This document shows, in pieces, positions 36,299 through 45,655 of a stretch of 64,000 bases of DNA. The notes below the pieces were generated by a model. The model was not told where the DNA came from, made no database searches, and saw only the letters and a list, made by a program, of their open reading frames with translations. Positions within the stretch are counted from its first letter, which is position 1. Every line of letters starts with the position of its first letter. A program made the translations under genes and the position numbers. The DNA comes from Gammaproteobacteria bacterium (GTDB taxonomy: Bacteria; Pseudomonadota; Gammaproteobacteria; Pseudomonadales; Pseudohongiellaceae): NCBI GenBank assembly GCA_012960305.1, contig DUBM01000014.1, forward strand, positions 124,001-188,000. The letters run 5' to 3'.

Positions 36299-37306
36299 AT
36301 GCCCACTTCTCGCCAATTTCCTTCTGCTTTGATCAGGTCGCGGCTCTTTGCGGTCTTAATAGCAGGCTTCGGCCTATCGGCCTGCCAATTCTCGGGAGAC
36401 TCTTCTCTAAAAATACCTAAAGCGATTTTCATCATAGTTGATGGTATTCCCGCAGATTTAATCGAGACTACTTTTACGCCTCATCTGGATCAGCTGGCGG
36501 GAACGCAAGGCTATACAAGATCCTATGTCGGAGGTGAGATTGGGGGACCTTCCCAAAGTCCTACTGTTTCAGCTGTTGGCTACAACAGCCTTCTTACCGG
36601 CACATGGGCGAATAAGCACAATGTCTACACCAACAATATTGAAAATCCGAACTATCAATACTGGGATATTTTTAGAATAGCTAAACAACACAACCCGTCA
36701 TTGCAAACAGCATTATTTTCTACTTGGCTGGATAATCGAACTCGCCTAGTTGGTGATGGCTTAAGCGAAGCTGGGGGACGCAAACTTGATTATTATTTCG
36801 ATGGTTTCGAACTCGATCTTGATCGATTTCCCCATGATAAAAGTAGAACCTACATAAAAGATATTGACGAGTTGGTAACAGATGGTGCGGCTCGCTATTT
36901 ACTCGAACAAGGTCCGGATTTGTCCTGGGTATACTTAGAGTTTACCGATGATGTTGGCCATATGTTTGGTGATGGACCAGAGTTAACTAAGGCGGTTACA
37001 TTGATGGACGGCAACATTGGTAAGATTTGGAGTGCGGTAAAAAATAGACAAGACGCCACCAATGAAAATTGGTTAGTTATAGTGACCACTGATCATGGCA
37101 GAGATGTTGCCACAGGCAAAAGTCATGGCGGTCAGAGCGCACGTGAGCGAACAACCTGGATTGCCACCAATAGTCAAAATCTAAAAGAGCGCTTTAGTGA
37201 CACGCCCGCTGTAGTCGACATATTGCCGTCGATAGTCAATCATCTTAAACTGACAGTTCCTTCAAAAATTGCAGATCAACTAGATGGCCAACCATTTATC
37301 GATTAG
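36299..37306 (+). CDS. alkaline-phosphatase-superfamily lipoprotein (phosphodiesterase/pyrophosphatase type)
   Basis: A 335-residue exported protein. The lipobox FGLSAC (Cys about 29) is followed by the metal-binding start IFIIVDGIPADLIE, the nucleophile-loop region SVGYNSLLTGTWANKHNV, DDVGHMF and the C-terminal TTDHGRDVATGKSHGG with metal-binding Asp-His. Such enzymes cleave phosphodiester, pyrophosphate or related bonds outside the cytoplasm. It is divergent from the BCCT gene, and a dead LysE gene follows it. Confidence 0.88.
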   Translation: MPTSRQFPSALIRSRLFAVLIAGFGLSACQFSGDSSLKIPKAIFIIVDGIPADLIETTFTPHLDQLAGTQGYTRSYVGGEIGGPSQSPTVSAVGYNSLLTGTWANKHNVYTNNIENPNYQYWDIFRIAKQHNPSLQTALFSTWLDNRTRLVGDGLSEAGGRKLDYYFDGFELDLDRFPHDKSRTYIKDIDELVTDGAARYLLEQGPDLSWVYLEFTDDVGHMFGDGPELTKAVTLMDGNIGKIWSAVKNRQDATNENWLVIVTTDHGRDVATGKSHGGQSARERTTWIATNSQNLKERFSDTPAVVDILPSIVNHLKLTVPSKIADQLDGQPFID

Positions 37307-37363
37307 ATAAGAACTTGGCTCCAAATTCTTATCTAATCACCAACTGTATCTGCCCAAAAATAG

Positions 37364-37621
37364 GTAATAGAGTTTGCAACCGCCGCTTTATTAATGAACA
37401 TTTCTTCTGGTCCCTCTAACTTATATGCTATGGCGCAAGTTATTGCATAAGAAACGCAAGGAGGGGTTGTTGCTGTGATGGGGCTGGCTACAGGCGGTTT
37501 AATACATGCAATTGCTACCGTTCTCGACGTATCCACAGTGTTTTCCTATTCTCCTGCACTTCACACCGTGGTTAAAATCATTGGTCCTGCTTATCTTATG
37601 TAGTTGGGTGCCAGCTATTAA
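37364..37621 (+). pseudogene. LysE/RhtB-type exporter remnant
   Basis: One plus-strand frame reads FATAALLMNISSGPSNLYAM, stop TAA (37448), GVVAVMGLATGGLIHAIATV, then SPALHTVVKIIGPAYLM, stop TAG (37601), and LGAS. This is the N-terminal half of a LysE-family amino-acid exporter (TPGPN-like, GxxxGxxxH, AYLxYLG motifs) with two nonsense codons and no C-terminal half. The frame itself is intact. The rest of 37307-37796 shows only AAGGTGAA before the next gene. Confidence 0.72.
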
Positions 37622-37796
37622 AAATCAAAAACTATAAGCAAAAATAAAACTGAAGAACAAAGCAAGCATAAGCCAGTTATACCGCAAAAAATACAGTAGA
37701 GATGAATTGTCTTAATTCAGAGATGACACACCTTTCACATTGCGCGTGCCTGCGATAGGCTGAGCGCATTAATAAAAAAAATAAGGTGAATCCGCT

Positions 37797-39068
37797 ATGA
37801 TTATTGCAAAACTACTCATTCGAACCAAGCCGCTAACTAGCTTGCTTTTCCTGGCAAGCCTCAATTTCGCCACTGCTGCTGACATCCCAAGAGCAGACCC
37901 AGAAGATGTCGGCATGTCATCCGAACGCCTGCAACAAATAAATACCGTCATACAGCGCCATATAGATACAGGCAATATTCAAGGGGCAGTAACGGCCGTT
38001 GCCCGGCGAGGCAAGCTCGTTCACTTCCAAGCTCATGGTCTAATGGATGTCGACAATGGCAGGGCAATGGATGAGGACTCGATTTTTATCATGATGAGTT
38101 CGACCAAACCTGTACTGGGTGTGGCTACTATGATGATGATTGAAGAAGGTTTGATTCGCCCAGAAGATCCGATTTCAAAATACATACCTGAATTTGCCAA
38201 TATGCAAGTTGCCGTGCTGGCTGACCCTGCCGAGAATATTAGCCCTTATTCTGTTAATCCAAATGACATTCCTGAGTATCGCTTCGTGCCGGCGAAGCGC
38301 GACATTACCATTCACGACTTGCTTACTCATACATCCGGCTTAGCTAGTGGCGGTCTTGGTAGTGCAATCGCTGGTCGCCCAACACTAGATGCTAATCCTA
38401 CAATTGCCAGCGAAATGCCAAAGTACGGTTCTACCCCGCTGGACTTCCAACCCGGCTCACGGTGGAAGTATAGCCCTGGCATTGGCCTTAATGTTGTATC
38501 TCGAATTATTGAGATTGTGTCAGGTCAGCCCTTCGACGAATTTTTGCAAGAGCGAATTTTCGAACCACTTGATATGAACAATACTTATTTTAATGTTCCC
38601 GTTGAATATCAGAACAAGCGTGTCGTAATACACGACCGAGATATGTCTCGTTTCTTCGGCCGCCCCCCCACTACCTATTTTTCAGCTTCTGGTGGTTTAT
38701 CCAGTACCGCTGGCGACTATCTCAAGTTTGAGCAGATGTTAGTTAATGGTGGCGAATTATTTGGGAACAGACTGTTGAGCCCGCGTTCGGTCAGAATGAT
38801 GGGGAGCAATCAGATCGGTGATTTGTATCGTGGGTTTTCTCGTAATCAGGAAGGAATGGGTTTTGGTTACACAGTAGGTGTGACAGTTAACCCTATTACT
38901 TCAAAAGCGCGCCGCAGCGCTGGGGCTTTTGGATGGGGTGGCGCCTTCGGCACCCGTACCTGGACAGATCCCGAAGAAGAACTGACTGCTGTTATCATGT
39001 TGCAGCAGCCTTATGGTCCTGCACAGTACGATTTTGAGAATGCAGTGCAACAAGCTATTATCGAATAG
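37797..39068 (+). CDS. serine hydrolase, class-C beta-lactamase-like
   Basis: A 423-residue exported protein; the signal peptide ends NFATAA. Ser-x-x-Lys nucleophile in MMSSTKPVLGVA (about residues 99-110), the HTSGL block, a Tyr motif (WKYSPGIGLN) and SASGGLSSTAGDYLKFEQML are all present. Such proteins are penicillin-binding-protein-like esterases or peptidases, not necessarily beta-lactamases. ATG 37797 follows AAGGTGAA. The convergent neighbour is separated by a strong terminator. Confidence 0.92.
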   Translation: MIIAKLLIRTKPLTSLLFLASLNFATAADIPRADPEDVGMSSERLQQINTVIQRHIDTGNIQGAVTAVARRGKLVHFQAHGLMDVDNGRAMDEDSIFIMMSSTKPVLGVATMMMIEEGLIRPEDPISKYIPEFANMQVAVLADPAENISPYSVNPNDIPEYRFVPAKRDITIHDLLTHTSGLASGGLGSAIAGRPTLDANPTIASEMPKYGSTPLDFQPGSRWKYSPGIGLNVVSRIIEIVSGQPFDEFLQERIFEPLDMNNTYFNVPVEYQNKRVVIHDRDMSRFFGRPPTTYFSASGGLSSTAGDYLKFEQMLVNGGELFGNRLLSPRSVRMMGSNQIGDLYRGFSRNQEGMGFGYTVGVTVNPITSKARRSAGAFGWGGAFGTRTWTDPEEELTAVIMLQQPYGPAQYDFENAVQQAIIE

Positions 39069-39093
39069 TTCTGGATAGCTAAAAAATAGTTAC

Positions 39094-39134
39094 AAAAAAG
39101 CGCGGGCAAATATTTCAATTTGCCCGCGCTTTTT
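39094..39134. terminator. bidirectional terminator
   Basis: A 12-bp perfect stem (GCGCGGGCAAAT at 39100-39111 with 39118-39129) and a 6-base loop, flanked by A's and T's, lies between the convergent serine hydrolase and PQQ-propeller genes. Confidence 0.9.
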
Positions 39135-39202
39135 ACATGGCTCTTTTCCCCCTTAGTAATTATCTACAAGCTATTGTTCCAGCTCCAGAATTGAATAGGA
39201 AT

Positions 39203-41071
39203 TTATTCGCCGCGCAATGAATAAACCAGTAGCACATTCCCTGGAGCTTCTGCCCATTTTTCATAGCCGGAGGTGATAAAGACTTGACCGTTAACAATGA
39301 CCGGACCATCGGATTCAATTGAGCCACCTCTTGCTTCTATTCCATTGCGGATTCCAAAGCTCTGTCTTGTATTAGTTTCCCAAAGTATGTTGCCATCGTC
39401 GGCATCGAAAGCTCGTAAGATGCCATCTAGCCCACCCGCAAATACTAGATCAGGGGTGCTACTTACCGCAGCCGAAATTCCTTGCCAACAAAGAAACTGA
39501 CTTTCTTCACATTTATCCGGCAAGTCGTTGCGCCATAATACTTCTCCAGTACTGAGGTTTAAGGCGTGTATACCCGGGTGGGCCGGACCGACATTATAAG
39601 GATTATTAGTTGGCAAATCTGAAACGCCTACGAATAGTTTCTCTCCACTGGAGCTCATGCCATAGTGAATGCCGCCCATGGTGCCCCCGCTTCCTACACG
39701 TTGTTCCCAAACTAATTTGCCAGAGTTTGCAGGGTCCAAGGCGTAGACCATACCTGATTTTTGCCCCACTACTATTAATTCACGACCGTTTTCATCACGA
39801 GTCAGAACGGGAGAAGCTCCAATATCATAATCGGGCCCATCTTCTTCCGGGCAGTTTGGTGTTCCTCGTGAACACGCCCCATTCCAGGCATCGTCCTTAG
39901 TGAGTTGGGCAGCCCAGATTATTTCACCAGTAGAGATATCCATAGCCAACACTGCATCACTGTAACCATTCGCCGGTGAAGAATAGTTTTCACCTGTGCC
40001 GACATATACTAAATTTCGACCTGCATCGATGGTCGGACTCGACCAAATAGGAGCACCAGATGGACCAAACTGTTGTATACCGGCAGTACTTATAATAGTT
40101 GGTCGTGGCTCATCGGTGGTATAGGTTCGCCACAATTCTTCACCACTGCGAATACTCAGCGCAACCAGAGCACCACGAAAAGAACAGCAGGGATATTTTA
40201 CTCTCGCAGCCAGAAGTACCTCCAAAGAGGAGACCGGCACAATCACGGTATCACCATGCGCAATAACTGATCCCGTGAGCGTGGCTTGCGCATGCTCATG
40301 AACCTCTTTTTTCCAATTAAGTTCGCCAGTCTGAGCATTCACTGCATAGGCACTACCACTAAAATCTCCGAACAAGAGTGTTTCTGGTACTCCTTGATCA
40401 TCGGTATCAACATAAATTGCACCACGCACTTCAGCATCTGCACTGAACGTCCACCAAGGGCAACCCGTTACATTGTCCAACGCATAAATAGTTCCTTCCT
40501 GACTGCCAATAAAAGTGACTTCCACTGTAACCACTGGTTGTGATCGCGCCCGTGTAGCATCAGGAAATGCGAAAGCCCATTTGAGTTCCAATTGATCAAC
40601 ATTATTCTTATTAAGTATTATCTCATTAGCTTGATGCCGCGAATTTCCCGATTCACTACCCCAACCGTTCCAAACTACCGGCTGGCTTAAGAATGAGCTT
40701 GAATCCAAACTCGACTCGCAGCTAAAGCTAATAGCCTGCGTGCGGGCTTCATCATATCGTTCGCCTGAAAGATAGTAGGCAACATTTCTTTTCTGTTGCC
40801 GAGTCAACGCCATGCCGGAAGTAGCCATAGATCCAAATTCCAGCACATCGACAATGCGCTTAGGAGTGTATAGAGCGAATGCTGCTCGTTGCGGCGCTTC
40901 CAGCAAGGCTCCTTCGTGGCATTCAGCACAAAATAACTGGTATTGCGATTCTCCATCTGCCAGCTCCGCATTGTTTTGAAATTCTTGAGAGAGAGCTAAA
41001 ACCGGTGTTAAAGAAAAGAAAATTGCAGGTATTGATAATCGAGCTATTTTTAGGCGTATGTCTCGTTTCAT
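39203..41071 (-). CDS. PQQ-propeller alcohol dehydrogenase fused to cytochrome c
   Basis: A protein of about 622 residues. A signal peptide (to about residue 28) precedes an N-terminal cytochrome c domain with haem motif CAECH (residues 48-52) and its Met ligand near GSMATSGMALT. A quinoprotein propeller follows, with repeats such as IYALDNVTGCPWWTFS and VYALDPANSGKLVWEQ. This is the polyvinyl-alcohol-dehydrogenase (cytochrome) layout: periplasmic alcohol oxidation with electrons going to the fused haem. Start ATG 41071 was chosen for the signal peptide; the upstream in-frame extension looks non-coding. The copy at 6857 lacks the haem part. Confidence 0.88.
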   Translation of the reverse strand: MKRDIRLKIARLSIPAIFFSLTPVLALSQEFQNNAELADGESQYQLFCAECHEGALLEAPQRAAFALYTPKRIVDVLEFGSMATSGMALTRQQKRNVAYYLSGERYDEARTQAISFSCESSLDSSSFLSQPVVWNGWGSESGNSRHQANEIILNKNNVDQLELKWAFAFPDATRARSQPVVTVEVTFIGSQEGTIYALDNVTGCPWWTFSADAEVRGAIYVDTDDQGVPETLLFGDFSGSAYAVNAQTGELNWKKEVHEHAQATLTGSVIAHGDTVIVPVSSLEVLLAARVKYPCCSFRGALVALSIRSGEELWRTYTTDEPRPTIISTAGIQQFGPSGAPIWSSPTIDAGRNLVYVGTGENYSSPANGYSDAVLAMDISTGEIIWAAQLTKDDAWNGACSRGTPNCPEEDGPDYDIGASPVLTRDENGRELIVVGQKSGMVYALDPANSGKLVWEQRVGSGGTMGGIHYGMSSSGEKLFVGVSDLPTNNPYNVGPAHPGIHALNLSTGEVLWRNDLPDKCEESQFLCWQGISAAVSSTPDLVFAGGLDGILRAFDADDGNILWETNTRQSFGIRNGIEARGGSIESDGPVIVNGQVFITSGYEKWAEAPGNVLLVYSLRGE

Positions 41072-41241
41072 TTGTAGATAGATTCCGTTAGTGATTCTTA
41101 AATCTAATTTCCTGGCGAATTTTTTTGTCAATTGATAATAATAAAGCAACGCAATTTAGAGCATTTAGTTTCTAGCCAGGAGAAGAGTTGCGCAATTAGT
41201 ACGAACAGATGAATATTGTTGTGTTTGAAAGTTAAAACATA

Positions 41242-42483
41242 TTATCGGTTCCGCTCCTTTGTCGAGCACACTGCGTCCTCAAAGATATCGAAAGTACGCT
41301 GCACGTCCGCCTGGGAATGTGCCGCCGAGATAAATAGATTGTGGTGTGAAGCCATGAACACGCCGCGTCGGGTGCACTCACCACAGAGGGACTGGTGAAA
41401 TTCGATGCCGCTTTCGTGCTCTGTTCGCAAATAGGGCATCGATAGCATACCGGTGACTTTTAATTCTAATCCGTGTTTACCCGCAATTTCTACCAACCCA
41501 TCCGTCACCTTCTTACCAATTTGCAGGATCAGCTTTGGAGCTTCAATATGCTTTAGTTCTTTGAGACAGGCCAAGGCGGCAGCCATTGGAGCTGCTGAGA
41601 ACCAATAACTACCAGTTTGAAATATCGCCGCTGCGGCTTCTTTCAACGAGTCAATTCCCAATAATGCCGAGATCGGATAACCATTTGCCATGGCTTTACA
41701 GAAACAGATGAGATCGGGCTTGTAGCCAAAGTATTCGTTGGAGCCTCCAATATCGATACGAAAACCTGCACGCACATCATCGCAAATAGAAACCACCCCG
41801 TGTTGATTCAGTAGAGCATGTACCTCGCTCCAGTAACCTTCTGCCGGGAGTGCGTTATCCTGATAGGCCGGATGGTGATAAGGGGAAGAAATAAAGGCGG
41901 CAATCTCATTGCCCTGCTCCGCGAGAACCTGTTGCAGAGCCGCAACATCATTCCAAGGAATACGAATGACATTGCTGTGATCACTGGAATCAATACCACC
42001 ACGCTCGAGTGACTGCATCCATGGTGAAGCACCGTGGTAACCACCATCAATTGCGATAGTTTTAGTCCGTTCAGTTGCTGCGCGAGCAATCAACACAGCC
42101 ATGTTGGTTGCATCGGCTCCGTTCTTGGCGAATGTCGCCCAGTCCGCTATGGGAATCATGTCCACCATATATTCAGCCAGCTCTACCATTACTGGTGAAG
42201 CCAATGTCACAGTGTCGGCCTGGCCTAACTGTGAATGGTATGCCTCATCTACCACCGGGTTCTTATAACCGAGAATCATCGGGCCATAGGCGCACATATA
42301 GTCTATATATTCATTGCCATCGATATCTGTGAATCGCGCCCCTTCAGACTGCTGGCAGTAGTGCGGGTAAGTTCCATGAGGTTTCTGTACTGAGGGATTA
42401 AAGTGCCCGGCGATCCCATTGGGAATTACGTCGTGGGCGCGACTGAACAGCGCCTGACTTTTACTGTAATCAAATGGATTCAT
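41242..42483 (-). CDS. class-III aminotransferase, glutamate-1-semialdehyde aminomutase-like
   Basis: A 413-residue PLP enzyme. Features: NGADATNMAVLIARAATERT (PLP phosphate site), CDDVRAGFR (Asp contacting the pyridine N), and FCKAMANGYPISALLG, holding the PLP lysine. It resembles HemL but the setting argues for an amine or amino-acid substrate, not tetrapyrrole synthesis. ATG 42483 overlaps the POT transporter stop as ATGA, so the two are translated together. Confidence 0.9.
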   Translation of the reverse strand: MNPFDYSKSQALFSRAHDVIPNGIAGHFNPSVQKPHGTYPHYCQQSEGARFTDIDGNEYIDYMCAYGPMILGYKNPVVDEAYHSQLGQADTVTLASPVMVELAEYMVDMIPIADWATFAKNGADATNMAVLIARAATERTKTIAIDGGYHGASPWMQSLERGGIDSSDHSNVIRIPWNDVAALQQVLAEQGNEIAAFISSPYHHPAYQDNALPAEGYWSEVHALLNQHGVVSICDDVRAGFRIDIGGSNEYFGYKPDLICFCKAMANGYPISALLGIDSLKEAAAAIFQTGSYWFSAAPMAAALACLKELKHIEAPKLILQIGKKVTDGLVEIAGKHGLELKVTGMLSMPYLRTEHESGIEFHQSLCGECTRRGVFMASHHNLFISAAHSQADVQRTFDIFEDAVCSTKERNR

Positions 42484-43853
42484 ACTGTCTCCTTCGCCTC
42501 ATCCTGAACGATGTATTCTTCTTTATAGTAATAAATATAGAAAGCAAATATTAGCGCGGCCACTCCCATGAATCCTGCAAAAAATAGATGATACATGACC
42601 CCTTCTAGTTTTGAAGAGCCGTCTGGATTCTGAATAACCTGATTGACTAGGGCAGTAAAAAGATTGCCCATCGATATGGAAAGATAGAAGAAAGACATCA
42701 CTAGGGACTTCATCCTCTGCGGTGCCTGAGTGTAGGAAAATTCCATGCAGGTAATCACTAGCATCACCTCTGCTATAGTTAGTAGCAGGTAGGCAAGCAG
42801 CTGCCAGCTAATATGAGGAGTTGCTCCGCCCTGTATGAGAAATTCGATCCAAGCAGTAACTACAAAGGGAGTTGATGCTAGAAACATACCCATGGACATT
42901 TTGCGCCCGGCAGTTACCTCAAAAAATCGTCCCATGACGGGGTAGACGATATAGGTAAATACGGGAATCAAAGCGATGATGAGAAAAGGGTTCGCCGCCA
43001 TGATCTGTGCAGAGAGCAATTCATAGCCAAAGATGTTCCGATTCATCTGCTGAGCCTGCAGTACCCAAGTGCTACCCATCTGGTCGAACAGGGACCAGAA
43101 GGCGGCAACTAGAACGTAGACGATAAACAACCTCTTAAAAATTCGTTTACCCTCATTTCCAAACACTTCCTGTAGATAAGACTTCCCGCCTGGCGGGATG
43201 TGCACAAATTTATTCCGGCCCAGCCAAAATGTGCCGGTGGCGGCCAGCATAAACAGACCCGGCACACCGAAGGCCACCGACGCTCCGTAGTTTTCCAGCA
43301 ACCAGGGAATAAGCAGTGAAGAAGTTGAAGAGCCGATATTGATTCCTAGGTAATACCAAGAATAGGCACGAGACAGCAGATGTTGATTACTCTTGCCAAA
43401 CTGATCTCCCACATGGGAAGCAACGCTGGGCTTTATTCCACCTGAGCCAAAAGCAATCAGCGTCAGGCCCATAAACAATCCAATACGAGTATCGTCCAGG
43501 GCCAGCGAAAGGTGCCCAGCACAATAGACGAGGGAGAGAAATATAATGGTTCTGTACTTACCGAGAAACGCATCGGACACTATTGCGCCGATAAGGGGAA
43601 GAAAATAGGCGGTGGCAGTGAAAAGATGAAAGTAAGAGGTTGCATCTTGTTCCGAGTAGGTGGCGAGCACTCCATCACTAGTCATCAGGTACTGAGTCAT
43701 GAAGATAACTAGAATGGCACGCACACCGAAAAAACTGAAACGCTCCGCCACATCATTAACTATAATGTAAGGAATTCCATCAGGCATGCCTGACGAGGGA
43801 ACTGGGGCCGCACGGTAACTAGACACCCCATTATAGTAGCAGATAGTAAGCAA
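42480..43853 (-). CDS. POT-family proton-dependent oligopeptide transporter
   Basis: A 457-residue inner-membrane carrier with about 12 helices. Signature parts: GIPYIIVNDVAERFSFFGVR near the N-terminus (the ERFSFFG of POT/PTR proteins), GDQFGKSNQHL and YYLGINIGS. POT carriers import di- and tripeptides or peptide-like compounds with protons. TTG 43853 is the longest start; ATG 43787 just before PDGIPYI is equally plausible. It heads an operon with the coupled aminotransferase. Confidence 0.88.
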   Translation of the reverse strand: MLTICYYNGVSSYRAAPVPSSGMPDGIPYIIVNDVAERFSFFGVRAILVIFMTQYLMTSDGVLATYSEQDATSYFHLFTATAYFLPLIGAIVSDAFLGKYRTIIFLSLVYCAGHLSLALDDTRIGLFMGLTLIAFGSGGIKPSVASHVGDQFGKSNQHLLSRAYSWYYLGINIGSSTSSLLIPWLLENYGASVAFGVPGLFMLAATGTFWLGRNKFVHIPPGGKSYLQEVFGNEGKRIFKRLFIVYVLVAAFWSLFDQMGSTWVLQAQQMNRNIFGYELLSAQIMAANPFLIIALIPVFTYIVYPVMGRFFEVTAGRKMSMGMFLASTPFVVTAWIEFLIQGGATPHISWQLLAYLLLTIAEVMLVITCMEFSYTQAPQRMKSLVMSFFYLSISMGNLFTALVNQVIQNPDGSSKLEGVMYHLFFAGFMGVAALIFAFYIYYYKEEYIVQDEAKETV

Positions 43854-44039
43854 GATTCTGAAAAAGCTATCTTCATTATTCTATGGCGTATAATCAGCAA
43901 CACACTTGTTTAGATATTCCCAATAACATTGATTTGCCCTTCGCTACAGCGAGCACCTTGCCGAACTGAGAGATTCGTTGTTGTAAATAACTGGAAATTT
44001 ATAGATTAGCCTTCAACTTTCAAATAATGGATCAATTAC

Positions 44040-44447
44040 ATGAATGGCATAAGAACTGATGGTAATAGGTGTTTCGTCTGCGGCCCAGGTAACAACATTG
44101 GTCTTAAGTTAGTGTTTCGAATTGAAGACGATGTCTGTCGTTCTGAATTCAGTCCAGATGACATGCATTGTGGTTACGATGGTGTAACTCACGGCGGCAT
44201 CATATTCAGTGTGTTGGACGATGTAATGGCTAATTGGATTCACCTTAAAGGAATTCGAGCCTACACCGCAAAATGTGATATTCGCTACAAAGACAATCTG
44301 CCAACTGGCACTCAAGTGAACCTCGAAGGACATTGTATTAAACAACGAGGTCGACTTATTGTTATGGAAGGGAAAATGTTCAGAGCCGATACCAATGAGA
44401 TAGTGGCGGAAACTCAGGCCAGTTTCATGAGAGAAGCTGACGCTTAA
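44040..44447 (+). CDS. PaaI-like hotdog thioesterase
   Basis: A 135-residue single hotdog domain: CFVCGPGNNIGLKLVF at the N-terminus (a common start for this subfamily), the active-site stretch THGGIIFSVLDDVMANW, and strand CDIRYKDNLPTGTQV. It would hydrolyse acyl-CoA thioesters. It is intact, unlike the frameshifted relative at 913. It is a single gene, divergent from the POT transporter operon. Confidence 0.9.
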   Translation: MNGIRTDGNRCFVCGPGNNIGLKLVFRIEDDVCRSEFSPDDMHCGYDGVTHGGIIFSVLDDVMANWIHLKGIRAYTAKCDIRYKDNLPTGTQVNLEGHCIKQRGRLIVMEGKMFRADTNEIVAETQASFMREADA

Positions 44448-44665
44448 GAAAGGGTAAAGTCTGTTCTGATGTTACTACCCATTCATTGCCTTTGTGCTCT
44501 TACCTCTGAACTCTGACACCAGTAATTCTGCTGATCAATATTGCAGACTCAATACGTTTTACCATCCCATAAACTGCATTATTCCCTTGAAAAATATCTA
44601 CAAGAGCGTAATTTGAGTAGCAGCTCAGAATTCACCCTACATAATAGAAGAGTTTGGAGGATCAC

Positions 44666-45640
44666 ATGAATCATCGAGTCCTAAGCGCATTAAGTCTAAC
44701 TATTGCCAGTCTGCTAATTATTCCACCGCTGGGTGCTCAAACATCGGATATCCCGCGTACCGAGTTTGGCGTACCTAATTTTCAGGGCACTTATACCTAC
44801 CGCACTCTCACACCACTGAACCGCCCACCAGAGCTATCTGACAAAGAAATTCTGACCGAGGAGGAAGCCGTAGAGTGGCAACAATTTGAAAATCGTCGCC
44901 AAAACCGAGACCTGATTATCGACTCGGTGGGCGGCGCCGGTTATCCTCCTGGCGTAATTTCCTACAATAATTTCTGGTACGAGCGTGGAATCGAAACCAT
45001 CGCAGACCGCAGAACTTCTCTTATCTATGACCCACCCAGTGGGAGAATGCCTCCTACTAATGCAGCTGGAATAAAACGTCGCGCCGAAATATCTGAGATG
45101 CGAAGACTGAGTCTTGGCCCTGAGGGACGAACCTTGGCCGATCGCTGTTTGCTAATGGGAGGTCTACCCATGACATCGGGAGCCTACAACAACAATATGC
45201 AACTCATCCAGACGAAAGATCATATCGTCATCGTCAACGAAATGATTCACCGCGCACGCATCATCAGACTGGATAGCGAACATCATACCCGCCAACTCAA
45301 ATGGAGTGGCGACTCCATCGCCCACTGGGAAGGTGATACTCTAGTGATTCATACTCAACATTTTTATCAGAACCAGAACGGCAGAGGTTCATCCGCCAGC
45401 ATGAAGTTAGAAGAACGAATCAGCTGGCTCAATGAGAATACGCTCGACTATGATTTCACTATGGAAGATCCGTTGACATGGGACGTTAGTTGGTCAGCGA
45501 GGCTACCAATGCGCCGCATCGAAGATCCGCTTTTTGAATACGCCTGCCATGAGGGCAACCATGGTTTGCCTGGTATTTTAGCTGGCTGGCGACGCTATGA
45601 GTCCATGGGAATGAATGGAGACGGCACGCCGAAGGACTAA
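44666..45640 (+). CDS. secreted YACHEGN-family protein, paralog 5
   Basis: A protein of about 324 residues; the signal peptide ends PLGAQT. It is closest to paralog 1: PRTEFGVPNFQGTYTYRTLT, GGAGYPPGVISYNNFWYERG, RRTSLIYDPPSGR, YNNNMQLIQTKDHIVIVNEM, IAHWEGDTLVIHTQHFY, FEYACHEGNHGLPGILAGWR and the tail NGDGTPKD. ATG 44666 follows GGAGG. It sits 20 kb from paralog 1, so dispersal followed duplication. It is convergent with the Gly-rich-plug receptor gene. Confidence 0.86.
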   Translation: MNHRVLSALSLTIASLLIIPPLGAQTSDIPRTEFGVPNFQGTYTYRTLTPLNRPPELSDKEILTEEEAVEWQQFENRRQNRDLIIDSVGGAGYPPGVISYNNFWYERGIETIADRRTSLIYDPPSGRMPPTNAAGIKRRAEISEMRRLSLGPEGRTLADRCLLMGGLPMTSGAYNNNMQLIQTKDHIVIVNEMIHRARIIRLDSEHHTRQLKWSGDSIAHWEGDTLVIHTQHFYQNQNGRGSSASMKLEERISWLNENTLDYDFTMEDPLTWDVSWSARLPMRRIEDPLFEYACHEGNHGLPGILAGWRRYESMGMNGDGTPKD

Positions 45641-45655
45641 TTAGCTAAGGAAGAG

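Noticed and set aside
37333..37536. Minus-strand open frame of 67 codons
   Set aside because: It is the antisense of the LysE-type remnant and has no ribosome binding site or known domain.
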